Shown here: positions 8,222 through 16,583 of the stretch, piece by piece
How positions within the stretch are numbered: the first letter of the stretch is position 1
How the letters are laid out: every line of letters begins with the position of its first letter
Source: Ruminiclostridium sp.
Lineage (GTDB): Bacteria > Bacillota > Clostridia > Oscillospirales > Ruminococcaceae
DNA: 39,750 nt
Reading direction: 5' to 3'
Assembly (NCBI GenBank): GCA_017625405.1
Contig: JAGALB010000028.1
Coordinates: 1-39,750, forward strand
Notes under the pieces: model-generated
What the model saw: the letters and a program-made list of their open reading frames with translations, nothing else
The model's database searches: none
What the model was told of the DNA's origin: nothing
Made by a program: the position numbers and the translations under genes

Positions 8222-8572
8222 TTAGAAAAGACCGGGGAAGCTTACGCCGCCTGTTACCTTTTCCATTTCCTTTGCGCTTTCATCGTCAATCTTTGTGAGG
8301 ATTGCGTTTACGCCTGCAACGATGATATCCTGTAATTCGTCGATTTCATCCTTGTCAACGATTTCGGGGTTGATCTTGATTTCCTTTAAAACTCTGCCGC
8401 CTGTCATGGTGAGTTCAACCATGCCGCCGCCTGCTGTTTCTGTGAAATCTGTCTGTTCGAGACGAGCCTGAACTTCCTGGATGTCCTCCTGCATCTTCTG
8501 TGCCTGACGAACCATGTTGTTCATGTTGCCCATGCCCTTGTTGGAATATCCTTCAGGTAATCTTGCTTTCAT
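8222..8572 (-). CDS. YbaB/EbfC family nucleoid-associated protein
   Basis: This 116-aa protein matches the YbaB/EbfC family (YaaK in Bacillus), small dimeric DNA-binding proteins always encoded between dnaX and recR. The N-terminal part is Met/Asn/Gln-rich (GNMNNMVRQAQKMQEDIQ), as in the family, followed by GGGMVELTMTGGRVLKEIKINPEI and a C-terminal amphipathic region. The start at 8572 has AAGGAG 10 nt upstream; the first 17 residues extend slightly beyond the common family start. It lies 29 bp from dnaX and 3 bp from recR, so the three are one operon. Confidence 0.93.
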   Translation of the reverse strand: MKARLPEGYSNKGMGNMNNMVRQAQKMQEDIQEVQARLEQTDFTETAGGGMVELTMTGGRVLKEIKINPEIVDKDEIDELQDIIVAGVNAILTKIDDESAKEMEKVTGGVSFPGLF

Positions 8573-8601
8573 TTTTAAATTCTCCTTTTCAGATTTGAAT
8601 T

Positions 8602-10587
8602 TTACTGTTCTTTTATAACAACTCCCTGCGATTTTGCGTAACCGAGAAAGTCCTTTACATAATTATCATTGTCGTCATAGCGCTTTTCGCCCTTCTGTGC
8701 GACAATTCCCACCTTTCTGCCGATTGCACGGGAAACCGCCGCCTTTATATCCTCGGCGTAGTCCGTAACGGCAAAGGTCTTCTGCATTTCAGTGCCGCAT
8801 ATCATAAGCGTATGCTCGCTTATGAGGGCGGTTGTTTCACCGAAAAGCATCTTTGCGGAAAAACCTAAGTTATCCACAATGTCCTTCCATTCCCTGAAAG
8901 GCTCATAGCCTTCTTCTGAAGCTTCTTCCTCTTCTTCCTTCTTTTTCATCCACGGCTCGCTGTCGGGGTCATCGTTGTACTGAACGGCAGGCTCCGCAGG
9001 TGCTGACAGCACCTCCTGCAAGGTGGGTGTTTCATCAGCCGTCTGAGGCTGCATAGTCACAGGCTCAGCAGGGAAGGCTTCCTCCTCTGCGGGAGCAAAA
9101 GGCTCGGGCGGTGCGGGAGGAGCGTCATCTTCAAAGGGCACGGGCAGAGGCATCTGCATTGCCGCAGGCTCTTCAAAGGGAAGAGGGATTATATCTTCTT
9201 CGATATATGTTTCCTGATTTTCCTCCTCAGATGGTTCGGGCGAAACCGCCGCAAGCGCATCCGCAAGGGAAACAGGCGCTTCATCCTCTTCGGAATAGCT
9301 TCCGGGAACAAAATCGTCCGGTGAAAGATTGAAAATATCGGATTTCAGGGATTCCTGCAGAGAAGTCATCGCAAGCCCCTTTACAGTGCGTTCAAGGGAT
9401 TCGACTCTTTCTGCAAGTCCGTCTGCGCTTTGTGCGGGGGCTGCGGAAATTCCCGAAATTCTGCGCTCAAGAGCGTCAATTCTGCCTGATAAAGCCTTTT
9501 CGTCCGTATCAAGAACAGGCATGCACAGTCTTATAAGGCACATCTCACAGGTGAGCTGTTCGTTCTTGGAACGGTTTTTGCCCGAAAGGGCTTCGGTAAG
9601 TATAGAAATCGCACGGAGAATACTCTCCATGGAATATTTTCTGTTCTGGATTGTATACTGCTGCTCTTCATCTGCCGAAATTCTCAGCATTGAACGGTCT
9701 GCGCCCGCCTTTAAAAGCATAAGTATACGGTAATGGGCGATAAGCTCCTCCATCAGTCTTGCGGCGCTTTTTGAACGCTGAACAAGTCCGTCAAGGACTG
9801 TAACCGCCTTGCTGCTGTCGTTTTCGATAACCGCATCGGCAATGGCAAAAAGGTGTTCGCTGCCCGAAACGCCTGCACAGCTTCTTACAATTTCCTCGGT
9901 AACGTGGCTGTCCGCCGCAAAGCACTGGTCTAAAAGGGAAAGTGCGTCACGCATACCGCCGTCGGAAATACGGGAAATTAAGAATGCCGCTTCCTCGTCA
10001 AGCTCCATGCCCTCTTTTTCCGCAATTTCCAGCAGTCTTTTCTTGCTGTCCTCGATGTCGATTCTTCTGAAATCAAAGCGCTGGCAGCGTGAAAGGATAG
10101 TTGCGGGAACCTTGTGGATTTCCGTGGTTGCGAAAATGAACACAACATGGGGCGGAGGCTCTTCGATAAGCTTTAAAAGGGCGTTGAACGCCGCTGTGGA
10201 AAGCATATGCACTTCGTCGATGATATAAACCTTGTAGCGGCAGGAAAGAGGGGTATAAACCGCTTCTTCCTTTAAGGCACGCACATTGTCTACACCTGTG
10301 TTTGACGCTGCGTCAATTTCCACGATATCGGGAGTTTCCTCGGCTACCGCCCTGCATATATCACATTCAAGACAGGGGTTGCCATCCTTGGGAGAAAGGC
10401 AGTTTATTGCCTTTGCCAGGATTTTCGCACAGGTAGTCTTGCCTGTACCTCTTGAGCCTGTGAAAAGATAGGCGTGGGAGGTCTGCCCGTTTTTAAGCTG
10501 GTTTTTGAGTGTGGTTGTAATATGTTCCTGCGAAATTACATCGCTGAAGGTCTGCGGCCTGTATTTTCTGTATAATGCAAGATACAT
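8602..10587 (-). CDS. dnaX: DNA polymerase III subunit gamma/tau
   Basis: DnaX is the clamp-loader ATPase and replisome organiser. The 661-aa product has Walker A GSRGTGKTT (near 44-52), the zinc-binding Cys set ending CLECDIC, Walker B IDEVHMLS, the sensor-1/SRC motif (LSRCQRF) and the domain III collar region. A long acidic, proline-rich linker (about 425-560) follows, then a tau-like C-terminal domain (WKDIVDNLGFSAKMLFGETTALI). Length matches Gram-positive tau. GGGGGTT lies about 5 nt before the ATG. A repeat B copy (10605-10729) separates it from the SRP RNA gene. A G AAA AAG stretch near 8945 could allow a -1 slip but lacks good support. Confidence 0.96.
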   Translation of the reverse strand: MYLALYRKYRPQTFSDVISQEHITTTLKNQLKNGQTSHAYLFTGSRGTGKTTCAKILAKAINCLSPKDGNPCLECDICRAVAEETPDIVEIDAASNTGVDNVRALKEEAVYTPLSCRYKVYIIDEVHMLSTAAFNALLKLIEEPPPHVVFIFATTEIHKVPATILSRCQRFDFRRIDIEDSKKRLLEIAEKEGMELDEEAAFLISRISDGGMRDALSLLDQCFAADSHVTEEIVRSCAGVSGSEHLFAIADAVIENDSSKAVTVLDGLVQRSKSAARLMEELIAHYRILMLLKAGADRSMLRISADEEQQYTIQNRKYSMESILRAISILTEALSGKNRSKNEQLTCEMCLIRLCMPVLDTDEKALSGRIDALERRISGISAAPAQSADGLAERVESLERTVKGLAMTSLQESLKSDIFNLSPDDFVPGSYSEEDEAPVSLADALAAVSPEPSEEENQETYIEEDIIPLPFEEPAAMQMPLPVPFEDDAPPAPPEPFAPAEEEAFPAEPVTMQPQTADETPTLQEVLSAPAEPAVQYNDDPDSEPWMKKKEEEEEASEEGYEPFREWKDIVDNLGFSAKMLFGETTALISEHTLMICGTEMQKTFAVTDYAEDIKAAVSRAIGRKVGIVAQKGEKRYDDNDNYVKDFLGYAKSQGVVIKEQ

Positions 10588-10604
10588 TTTTACAACCCCC
10601 GATA

Positions 10605-10729
10605 GTAGTGAATAGTGAAAATCTGAAAGTGAAAAGTGACGGTAACAGCTTCGCCGTAATTTTAAAATTTATCGCCGTATGGCGATACCTTAACTTTTCA
10701 TTCTTCATTTTTCGCTTTTCGTTTTAATG
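10605..10729. repeat. Repeat B copy 2, between SRP RNA and dnaX
   Basis: It is in inverted orientation compared with copy 1. Read on the minus strand, hairpin 1 is ATCGCC-ATAC-GGCGAT and hairpin 2 is ACGGC-GAA-GCTGT (one G-T wobble), around an ATTTTAAAAT core. The flanks are AGTGAATAGTGAA-type and TTCATTCTTCAT-type short repeats. It splits the usually compact SRP RNA-dnaX junction. Confidence 0.75.
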
Positions 10730-10748
10730 AAAAGTCCGCTTTTCAACA

Positions 10749-10882
10749 ATAAAGCTCTTGAGTATGAACACAGGCTGACTGCGGCACAAGCCGAAATCCG
10801 CTTAATGCTGCTCGGTTCCCCGCCTGACATGGTTCACGACACGACCTTGCACAGGGTCTGTGTTCACATTCAAGAGCTTTAC
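10749..10882 (-). ncRNA. ffs: Signal recognition particle RNA, small bacterial type
   Basis: The minus strand contains the conserved helix 8 core ACCATGTCAGG...GGGGAACC...AGCAGCATTAAGC, with a GGAA tetraloop (10816-10819). The two ends pair: AAAGCTCTTGA.TGTGAACACAG against CTGTGTTCATACTCAAGAGCTTT (10858-10880 with 10751-10773). The RNA guides Ffh/FtsY-dependent membrane targeting. At about 134 nt it lacks an Alu domain, so it is the short type, unlike the roughly 270-nt form of Bacillus and classical Clostridium. Its place upstream of dnaX-ybaB-recR is the classic synteny. A consensus promoter (10889-10917) sets the 5' end near 10882. A 60-codon plus-strand ORF over this stretch is a shadow. 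Confidence 0.93.
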
Positions 10883-10888
10883 CTTAGT

Positions 10889-10917
10889 ATTATAAACGAT
10901 TTTCTGTAAAAAATCAA
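10889..10917 (-). promoter_or_regulatory. Promoter of the SRP RNA gene
   Basis: On the minus strand: TTGATT (10912-10917), 17-bp spacer, TATAAT (10889-10894). The predicted start coincides with the beginning of the paired SRP RNA. Confidence 0.8.
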
Positions 10918-10977
10918 GTGTTTTTTTATAATTTATAATAATTCAGGGGATGTATACGGGTTTTTTATTTAAAATGG

Positions 10978-11006
10978 TTGATTTTTAATATTCATTATGA
11001 TATAAT
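10978..11006 (+). promoter_or_regulatory. Promoter of the aspartokinase gene
   Basis: TTGATT (10978-10983), 17-bp spacer, TATAAT (11001-11006). The leader is about 60 nt, too short for a lysine riboswitch or a T-box. Confidence 0.75.
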
Positions 11007-11071
11007 AATTAATAATTTTTTATTTTAATAAGTATAAACAAAACGAAATAAACGAAGAAAGGCAGATAATT

Positions 11072-12388
11072 ATGGCTAAGGTAGTAAAATTCGGCGGCAG
11101 CTCTCTTGCTGACGCAAATCAGTTCCGCAAGGTTGCGGACATTATCAGAAGCGACAAGGAGCGCAGATATGTTGTTCCCAGCGCACCCGGCAAGCGTTAC
11201 AGCGACGACATCAAGGTAACAGATATGCTCTACACCTGCTACGACGAGGTATGCGCAGGCAAGAACGCTATCACAGCTTTTGCTCCTATTGCTGAACGTT
11301 TCAACGGTATCATCTCCGACCTGGGACTTACAATCTCCCTTGACGAAGAATATGAAATCATCATGGAAAACTTCCGCAAGCAGGCAGGCAAGGACTATGC
11401 GGCTTCCAGAGGTGAATACCTGAACGGTATCATCCTCGCAAACTATCTCGGCTTCCAGTTCATTGACGCTGCAAAGGGCATCTTCTTCGGCAGAAACGGC
11501 GAATTTGACGCTGAGCTTACCGACGCTACACTTTCCGCAATCCTTGAAGGCTATGACTGCGCAGTAATCCCCGGCTTCTACGGCGCACGCCCCGACGGCA
11601 CAATCAAGACCTTCTCCAGAGGCGGCAGCGACTTCACAGGCTCTATCGTTGCAAAGGCTATCAAGGCTGACCTTTACGAAAACTGGACAGATACACCCGG
11701 TGTTGCGGTGGCTGACCCCAGAATCGTTGACAACCCCAAGTTTATCGACATTATCACATACAGAGAGCTCCGTGAGCTTTCCTACATGGGCTTCTCCGTT
11801 TTCCATCAGGATGCTGTATTCCCTGTAAGAAGCGCAAGCATCCCGATCAACATCAAGAACACAAACGACCCTTCCGCAAAGGGTACAATGATTGTTCCCG
11901 AAGCTCCCGAGGGCAAGAACGAACACATCATCACAGGTATCGCAGGTAAGAAGAATTTCAGCGCAATCTGTCTTGAAAAGGACGAAATGAACAGCGAAAT
12001 CGGCTTCTTACGCCGTATCCTTACTCTTATGGAAACTGAGGGTATTGCTTTCGAGCACATCCCCACAGGTATCGACACCATGAATATCATCGTAAACAGC
12101 GATGCTCTTGCAAACCATCCCAACTTCGCTGACAGAATCAAGGAGGTTGCAAACCCCAACCATATCGAAATCGAAAAGAATCTTGCCGTTATCGCTGTCG
12201 TTGGTAGAGGCATGAAGGCTACAAAGGGTACTGCTACACGTATCTTCGCAGCTCTCTCCCACGCAAACATCAACATCAAGATGATTGACCAGGGCTCTTC
12301 CGAGCTTAATATTATCGTAGGTATCGAAGAAGCTGACTTTGAAGAAGCTATCAGAGTTATCTACAACATGTTCATGCTGCAGGAGTAA
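11072..12388 (+). CDS. Aspartate kinase
   Basis: This 438-aa enzyme phosphorylates aspartate, the first step to lysine, threonine, methionine and diaminopimelate. The N-terminal kinase domain begins with KFGGSSL (normally KFGGTS), has FSRGGSDFTGSIVA for the substrate/ATP site, and WTDTPGVAVADPRIV and ELRELSYMGFSVFHQDA before the regulatory part. The C-terminal region (about 300-438) carries two ACT domains (first near ITGIAGKKNFSAICLEK, second VIAVVGRGMK...NINIKMIDQGSSELNIIVG), so feedback inhibition by an amino acid is likely. It is a single gene with its own promoter. The T/S swap in the first motif is conservative. The isozyme cannot be assigned from sequence, so no symbol is given. Confidence 0.95.
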   Translation: MAKVVKFGGSSLADANQFRKVADIIRSDKERRYVVPSAPGKRYSDDIKVTDMLYTCYDEVCAGKNAITAFAPIAERFNGIISDLGLTISLDEEYEIIMENFRKQAGKDYAASRGEYLNGIILANYLGFQFIDAAKGIFFGRNGEFDAELTDATLSAILEGYDCAVIPGFYGARPDGTIKTFSRGGSDFTGSIVAKAIKADLYENWTDTPGVAVADPRIVDNPKFIDIITYRELRELSYMGFSVFHQDAVFPVRSASIPINIKNTNDPSAKGTMIVPEAPEGKNEHIITGIAGKKNFSAICLEKDEMNSEIGFLRRILTLMETEGIAFEHIPTGIDTMNIIVNSDALANHPNFADRIKEVANPNHIEIEKNLAVIAVVGRGMKATKGTATRIFAALSHANINIKMIDQGSSELNIIVGIEEADFEEAIRVIYNMFMLQE

Positions 12389-12410
12389 AAAAGCGAAGCC
12401 TTTTTTACTT

Positions 12411-12528
12411 AATGAAAATCTAAAATCTAAAAGTGAATGGTTATGGTATCGCCTTCGGCGATGATTTTTAAATCAGCAGCGAAGCTGCTTCCCAAACTTT
12501 TCACTTTTCACTTTAGTTATTCACTTAA
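12411..12528. repeat. Repeat B copy 3
   Basis: The two hairpins ATCGCC-TTC-GGCGAT and GCAGC-GAA-GCTGC flank an ATTTTTAAAT core. The outer flanks are AAAGTGAATGGTTA-type and TTTTCACTTTTCACTTT. It occupies the gap between aspartokinase and thyA, ending just before the thyA ribosome site. Confidence 0.8.
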
Positions 12529-12544
12529 AAACCGGAGGTTTTTT

Positions 12545-13375
12545 ATGAGCCGTGCTGACGAGCTTTTTATACAGAACTGCCGTGACATTATCGAAAACGG
12601 CACATGGGATACCGACCTTGACGTAAGACCCAGATGGGAGGACGGGACTCCCGCCCATACCGTGAAGAAATTCTGCATTGTAAACCGCTATGATTTACGT
12701 GAGGAATTTCCTCTTATGACTTTGCGTCGTGTATTCTACCGTTCTGCAATTGAAGAGGTTCTCTGGATTTACCAGCAGAAGAGCAACGACGTCACAAAGC
12801 TTTCCACACATATCTGGGACAGCTGGACAGTAAACGGCGGCAACACCATCGGCAAGGCCTACGGCTATCAGATGTCGGTAAAGCACAGATACCCCGAGGG
12901 CGAATTCGACCAGGTTGACCGTGTGCTTTACGACCTTAAGCACAACCCTGCCAGCCGCAGAATTTTAACCAGCACCTTCAACCACCACGACCTTAACGAA
13001 ATGGGTCTTGCACCCTGTGCGTATTCCATGACCTACAACGTTACGGGAAATGTGCTGAACGGTATTTTAAACCAGCGTTCACAGGATATGCTCACCGCAA
13101 ACAACTGGAATGTATGCCAGTATGCGGCGCTGCTTACCATGTTTGCCAAGGCAAGCGGACTTATCCCCGGTGAGCTTGTTCATGTAATTGCCGACGCTCA
13201 TATCTATGACCGCCACGTGGACATCGTAAAGCAGATTATAGAAAAAGAGCCTTATCCCGCACCCAGAATGGAGGTTGAGGATATTACCGATTTCTATAAG
13301 TTCACCAAGCAGAGCTTTACGGCGGTTGATTATAAATATCACGAGTTTGACGGCAAAATCCCTGTAGCTATATGA
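12545..13375 (+). CDS. thyA: Thymidylate synthase (ThyA type)
   Basis: ThyA methylates dUMP to dTMP using methylenetetrahydrofolate, producing dihydrofolate. The 276-aa protein has the family framework: RVFYRSAIEEVLWIY, IWDSW, GKAYGYQM, the phosphate-binding RRIL, the nucleophile Cys158 in LAPCAY, an RSQDM segment and the late HVIADAHIYDRH. The catalytic motif departs from the usual PPCH (Ala in place of His), typical of a divergent clostridial branch. The frame is open from 12437, but that stretch is the repeat B insertion; ATG 12545 has CCGGAGG just upstream. The dihydrofolate reductase gene lies 322 bp downstream. Confidence 0.93.
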   Translation: MSRADELFIQNCRDIIENGTWDTDLDVRPRWEDGTPAHTVKKFCIVNRYDLREEFPLMTLRRVFYRSAIEEVLWIYQQKSNDVTKLSTHIWDSWTVNGGNTIGKAYGYQMSVKHRYPEGEFDQVDRVLYDLKHNPASRRILTSTFNHHDLNEMGLAPCAYSMTYNVTGNVLNGILNQRSQDMLTANNWNVCQYAALLTMFAKASGLIPGELVHVIADAHIYDRHVDIVKQIIEKEPYPAPRMEVEDITDFYKFTKQSFTAVDYKYHEFDGKIPVAI

Positions 13376-13630
13376 GGCGCAAGCGTGCCGCTTGACCCGA
13401 TTCCTGCCTTTGGCAAAACCCTGCTTTGCCAAATAAGCAGAACGGCAGGGGCACACGTAACTGAAAAACTGCCTTCACTATAATTCTCTTAAACCGAGCG
13501 AAGCGAGAATTAAAAGTTTTTGCGCAGCTTGCTGCTTGGCTTCTTTACAAAAAGCTTGAAGCGTGCCGCCTCGGGCAGTTCCTGCCTTTTACTGTTCTGC
13601 GCTTTGCCGGACAGGTGCAACGGCAGGAAA
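13376..13630. repeat. Repeat C region downstream of thyA
   Basis: This 322-bp gap has no gene. It contains two variant C units: one from 13381 (AAGCGTGCCGCTTGACCC then TTCCTGCC...CGGCAGG), then ACCGAGCGAAGCGAGAATTA (13494-13513) and GTTTTTGCGCAGCTTGCTGC, and a second from 13559 (AGCGTGCCGCCTCGGGCAG) ending in ACGGCAGG. The same blocks form the tandem array at 37763-38270. Confidence 0.75.
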
Positions 13631-13697
13631 ACAACATTCTGTATATAAAAAACAATTATAAAAGTAATAAAGACAATGCATCGGGAAAGGAAAAAAT

Positions 13698-14195
13698 ATG
13701 AATCTTATTGTTGCAGTTGACCGTAAATACGGCATCGGAAAGGACAACGGGCTTCTGGCACGTGTTCCTGCGGATATGAAATTCTTCCGTGAAAAAACCA
13801 TGGGAAAAATCATTGTAATGGGCAGCAGCACCTACATGAGCTTTCCGAAAAGACCGCTCCCCGACCGTGAAAACCTTGTGCTTACCTCAAAGCCTGAAAA
13901 TTATCCCGAGGTAACCTGCTTTGAAAACATTGCAGAGCTTTTTGCGTACATCAAGGATAAGCACGAAGATGTTTTCGTCTGCGGCGGCAGCACTGTGTAT
14001 CTTCAGCTTCTCCCGTACTGCGAAAAGGCGTACGTAACACATATCGACGAGGAGTTTGAAGCCGACGTTTTCTTCCCCAATCTTGACGAGCTTGAGAACT
14101 GGGAGAAAACCGAGGAAAGTGACGTTGTTGAAACAAACGGTTACAACATAACCTTTGCGGTATATGAAAACAACGACATCAGAGAAATGAACTGA
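13698..14195 (+). CDS. folA: Dihydrofolate reductase
   Basis: It reduces dihydrofolate to tetrahydrofolate with NADPH, recycling the product of ThyA. The 165-aa protein has the normal length and layout: NLIVAVDRKYGIGKDNGLL at the N-terminus, VPADMKFFREKT with the active-site acidic residue, a cofactor loop IIVMGSSTYMSF (usually GR.T), RPLPDRENLVLT, and the glycine-rich VFVCGGSTVYLQLLPYC before the C-terminal strands. ATG 13698 has AAAGGA about 9 nt upstream. Only 13 bp separate it from the hisS-like gene, suggesting co-transcription. Confidence 0.93.
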   Translation: MNLIVAVDRKYGIGKDNGLLARVPADMKFFREKTMGKIIVMGSSTYMSFPKRPLPDRENLVLTSKPENYPEVTCFENIAELFAYIKDKHEDVFVCGGSTVYLQLLPYCEKAYVTHIDEEFEADVFFPNLDELENWEKTEESDVVETNGYNITFAVYENNDIREMN

Positions 14196-14208
14196 AAGGA
14201 CTTTTAAA

Positions 14209-15447
14209 ATGCGAGCATTACCCGTTGAAGGCATGAGGGACTATCTCCCTGAGGAGATGGCGCTTCGTGACGAGCTTATCAATAAAATCGTAAAGACCTA
14301 CAAGGAAAACGGCTTCCGCCGTATTTCCACACCTGCCGTTGAAAGCATTGAAAATCTCGACAACAGCGACGGCGGTGAAAACTTAAAGCTTATCTACCGC
14401 ATCGCAAAGAGAGGCGAAAAGCTGGATAAGGCCGTTGCCTCCGGCGACCCCTCACAGCTCTGCGACCTTGGTCTTCGCTATGACCTTACTCTTCCGCTGG
14501 CAAGATACTACACCGCACACCAGAACGACCTGCCCGTACCCTTCAAGTGTATTCAGGTTGACCGTGTTTACCGTGCGGAACGTCCCCAGAAGGGCAGAAT
14601 GAGAGAATTTATCCAGTGCGATATTGATATTTTAGGCAGCGAAAGCGTTGACTGCGAGGCTGAGCTTATGTCCGTAACAGCCGAAGCGCTTCAGAATATA
14701 GGTATCAACTCCTTTAAAATCATCGTAAACCACCGTGCCGTTATCCGCGCGGTTATTCTTCACTGCGGATTTGCCGAGGAACAGGTGAACTCCGTCTGCA
14801 TCACCATCGACAAGCTGGATAAAATCGGCGTTGAGGGTGTAAGAGAGGAGCTTCTCGCCAAGGAATTCTCCGCTGAAGCCACAGAAAAGCTCATGACTCT
14901 GCTGGGCTTAAAGGAAATCACCCTTGAACAGCTTGCAGAATACGGTGCCGAAGAGCCTGCAAAGGAGCTTTTCGGTGTAATCGAAGCGGCAAGAACAATT
15001 GCTGACGGCAAGTATGAAATAGTTTTCGATATCACTCTGGTAAGAGGCCAGGGCTACTATACAGGCACAGTATTTGAAATCTCCTGCGATGAGTTCGGCG
15101 GAACAGTTGCAGGCGGCGGCAGATATGACGGACTTATCGGACGTTTTTCCGGCAAGGACGTGCCTGCGGTCGGCTTCTCCATCGGCTTTGAACGTATCTT
15201 CTCGGTGCTTTCCGACAGAGGCGCAAAGACAGACGGCAGAAAAAAAGCCGCTGTTCTTTACAACGAGGGTAGCTTTGCGGCAGCCTACACCTACGCCAAG
15301 GCACTCCACAGCGAATATGACGTGACACTTGTAATTGCCAAGAAGAAAATCGGCAAGCAGTTCGGCCAGCTTGAACAGCAGGGCTTTGACGCTGCGGTTG
15401 TTTTCGACAATGACAAGGAATGGAAGGCTTTGGGCAACAAGGAATAA
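14209..15447 (+). CDS. hisS: Histidine--tRNA ligase (HisRS), divergent branch
   Basis: This 412-aa class II synthetase-like protein should charge tRNA-His. Motif 1 region is EGMRDYLPEEMALRDELI, motif 2 is QVDRVYRAERPQKGRMREF followed by QCDIDILGSES, and the histidine-specific loop reads LVRGQGYYTGTVFE (usually RGLDYYT). A GGGRYDGLIGRF stretch and motif 3 (PAVGFSIGFERIF) follow. An anticodon-binding-type domain (about 325-412) is present, which argues against HisZ, the ATP phosphoribosyltransferase regulator that normally lacks it. The Leu-Asp to Gln-Gly change marks a separate branch. It is 13 bp downstream of folA. A HisZ role remains the main alternative. Confidence 0.8.
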   Translation: MRALPVEGMRDYLPEEMALRDELINKIVKTYKENGFRRISTPAVESIENLDNSDGGENLKLIYRIAKRGEKLDKAVASGDPSQLCDLGLRYDLTLPLARYYTAHQNDLPVPFKCIQVDRVYRAERPQKGRMREFIQCDIDILGSESVDCEAELMSVTAEALQNIGINSFKIIVNHRAVIRAVILHCGFAEEQVNSVCITIDKLDKIGVEGVREELLAKEFSAEATEKLMTLLGLKEITLEQLAEYGAEEPAKELFGVIEAARTIADGKYEIVFDITLVRGQGYYTGTVFEISCDEFGGTVAGGGRYDGLIGRFSGKDVPAVGFSIGFERIFSVLSDRGAKTDGRKKAAVLYNEGSFAAAYTYAKALHSEYDVTLVIAKKKIGKQFGQLEQQGFDAAVVFDNDKEWKALGNKE

Positions 15448-15467
15448 AACAATTAAGGACTGTAAAA

Positions 15468-16349
15468 ATGGAAAATGAAGTTTTAACCTCTGCGGTGTGT
15501 CCTACCTGCGGCGCACCGTTAAAGGTTATTGATGAAGAAAAGGGAACAATGCAGTGCGAATACTGCGGCGGAACCTCTATTGACAACCGACACACCTTTA
15601 CACATGTAAGCCGTGACTTTGCCTCGGAGCTTGAATATGAGCTGACAAATGCGGATGCGCTTATTGAAAGCGGATATTACGACAAGGCTTTCTACGCTTA
15701 CAACGAGCTTATGAACAAGCACAGCGCCGACTGGCGTGTGTGGTGGGGAATGCTCAGAAGCAGAACCCAGAATTTCCTGCTTGTAAATGTAAACAGCAAC
15801 GATTTCCAGACCGCCGAGCATTATTACAACACGGCGATGAAGCATATTCCCGAAGAAAAGAAGAAGGAGTGCGAGGCTGTCTACGAAAAGTGGAAAGGGC
15901 TTGTTTTTGCTTACAACAAGGCAATTGCCGACGCCTACAAGCGCTACAAGGCAGGCAGAAGAATTATCGCATTTGTGTTCTTCGCAGCCTTTGTCGCTTT
16001 CCTCGTTTTCTATTACATAGTTGTAAATCAGCATTTTGAAGCGGCTCTGGGCGACCTTGACCCCACCGCACTGGGCTTTGTGTTCCTCTCCCTGCCCATA
16101 TTTACCTTTGTGCTGGGCATCGCCGCTATTATCTGCAAGGTTGGCTACGTAAACGTGTATATGAATCTTTCGTCGCTGGGATGCAGTATAATGTTTGTTC
16201 TTGCCGACCCTCAGCTTTCATCCACAGCCTTCAACTCCTTTGAAGATACACTGATGTTTGCGATTTATGTGTTTATGGGCTTCATCATTTTCCAGATAAC
16301 AACACTTATTTCAAGAATCCCTGCCAAAATCGCAAAAAACAGGTCATAA
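15468..16349 (+). CDS. Zinc-ribbon, TPR-like, membrane protein
   Basis: This 293-aa protein begins with a zinc ribbon (CPTCG at 11-15 and CEYCGG at 30-35), continues with a helical TPR-like stretch (about 55-150, YYDKAFYAYNELMNKH..DWRVWWGML) and ends in about four membrane helices (roughly 165-285). The layout suggests a membrane-anchored protein exposing the ribbon and helical repeat to the cytoplasm; function unknown. ATG 15468 is used (AAGGAC upstream); the longer frame from 15420 overlaps hisS. It is the last gene before repeat A copy 2. The N-terminal ribbon and helical region resemble the start of the TIR-like protein at 30074-31576. Confidence 0.75.
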   Translation: MENEVLTSAVCPTCGAPLKVIDEEKGTMQCEYCGGTSIDNRHTFTHVSRDFASELEYELTNADALIESGYYDKAFYAYNELMNKHSADWRVWWGMLRSRTQNFLLVNVNSNDFQTAEHYYNTAMKHIPEEKKKECEAVYEKWKGLVFAYNKAIADAYKRYKAGRRIIAFVFFAAFVAFLVFYYIVVNQHFEAALGDLDPTALGFVFLSLPIFTFVLGIAAIICKVGYVNVYMNLSSLGCSIMFVLADPQLSSTAFNSFEDTLMFAIYVFMGFIIFQITTLISRIPAKIAKNRS

Positions 16350-16351
16350 CC

Positions 16352-16583
16352 CTTGCAATGCAAGTCCGTACAGAAAATTTTATACGTGTTATCGGAGGAA
16401 ACCTTTCTGTAGAAAGGTTCTCCCCCGTACCCCCTTCCAAAGACTTTTAATATCAATTACAGCCTGACAGGTTTACCCTGCCAGGCTGTAATTAATATTT
16501 GAAGTTTTCGGAAAGGAGTTTGAGGGAAACCCCTTTTACAAAAGGGTTTCCCTCAATAAAACGTATGAATCTCCTGTATGTGC
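16352..16583. repeat. Repeat A copy 2
   Basis: It shares the internal three-hairpin core with the other A copies (AACCTTTCT-type stem, central AATTACAGCCTG stem at about 16455-16493, AACCCCTTTT-type stem), but its outer ends have diverged and the terminal inverted repeat is no longer recognisable. It abuts the stop codons of both neighbouring convergent genes. Confidence 0.8.

Noticed and set aside
8920-8960. Programmed -1 frameshift in dnaX at G AAA AAG
   Set aside because: The slippery site is weak, no strong downstream stem is visible, and the -1 frame would end after about 13 codons without giving a clear gamma form.
10727-10909. 60-codon plus-strand ORF
   Set aside because: It lies over the SRP RNA gene and its promoter on the opposite strand.
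11007-11071. Lysine riboswitch before aspartokinase
   Set aside because: The leader from the predicted start is only about 60 nt; the L box needs about 170 nt or more.
11009-11926. 305-codon minus-strand ORF opposite aspartokinase
   Set aside because: It is a shadow frame with a low-complexity, Cys/Val-rich product; the plus strand encodes a clear aspartate kinase.
12387-12406. Terminator after aspartokinase (AAAAAAGC-GAA-GCCTTTTTT)
   Set aside because: The stem is A-T rich with only two G-C pairs and a bulge; too weak to list.
14209-15447. HisZ, the ATP phosphoribosyltransferase regulatory subunit
   Set aside because: A C-terminal anticodon-binding-type domain and the intact motif 2 favour HisRS, and no other his genes are nearby. 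It is kept as an alternative only.
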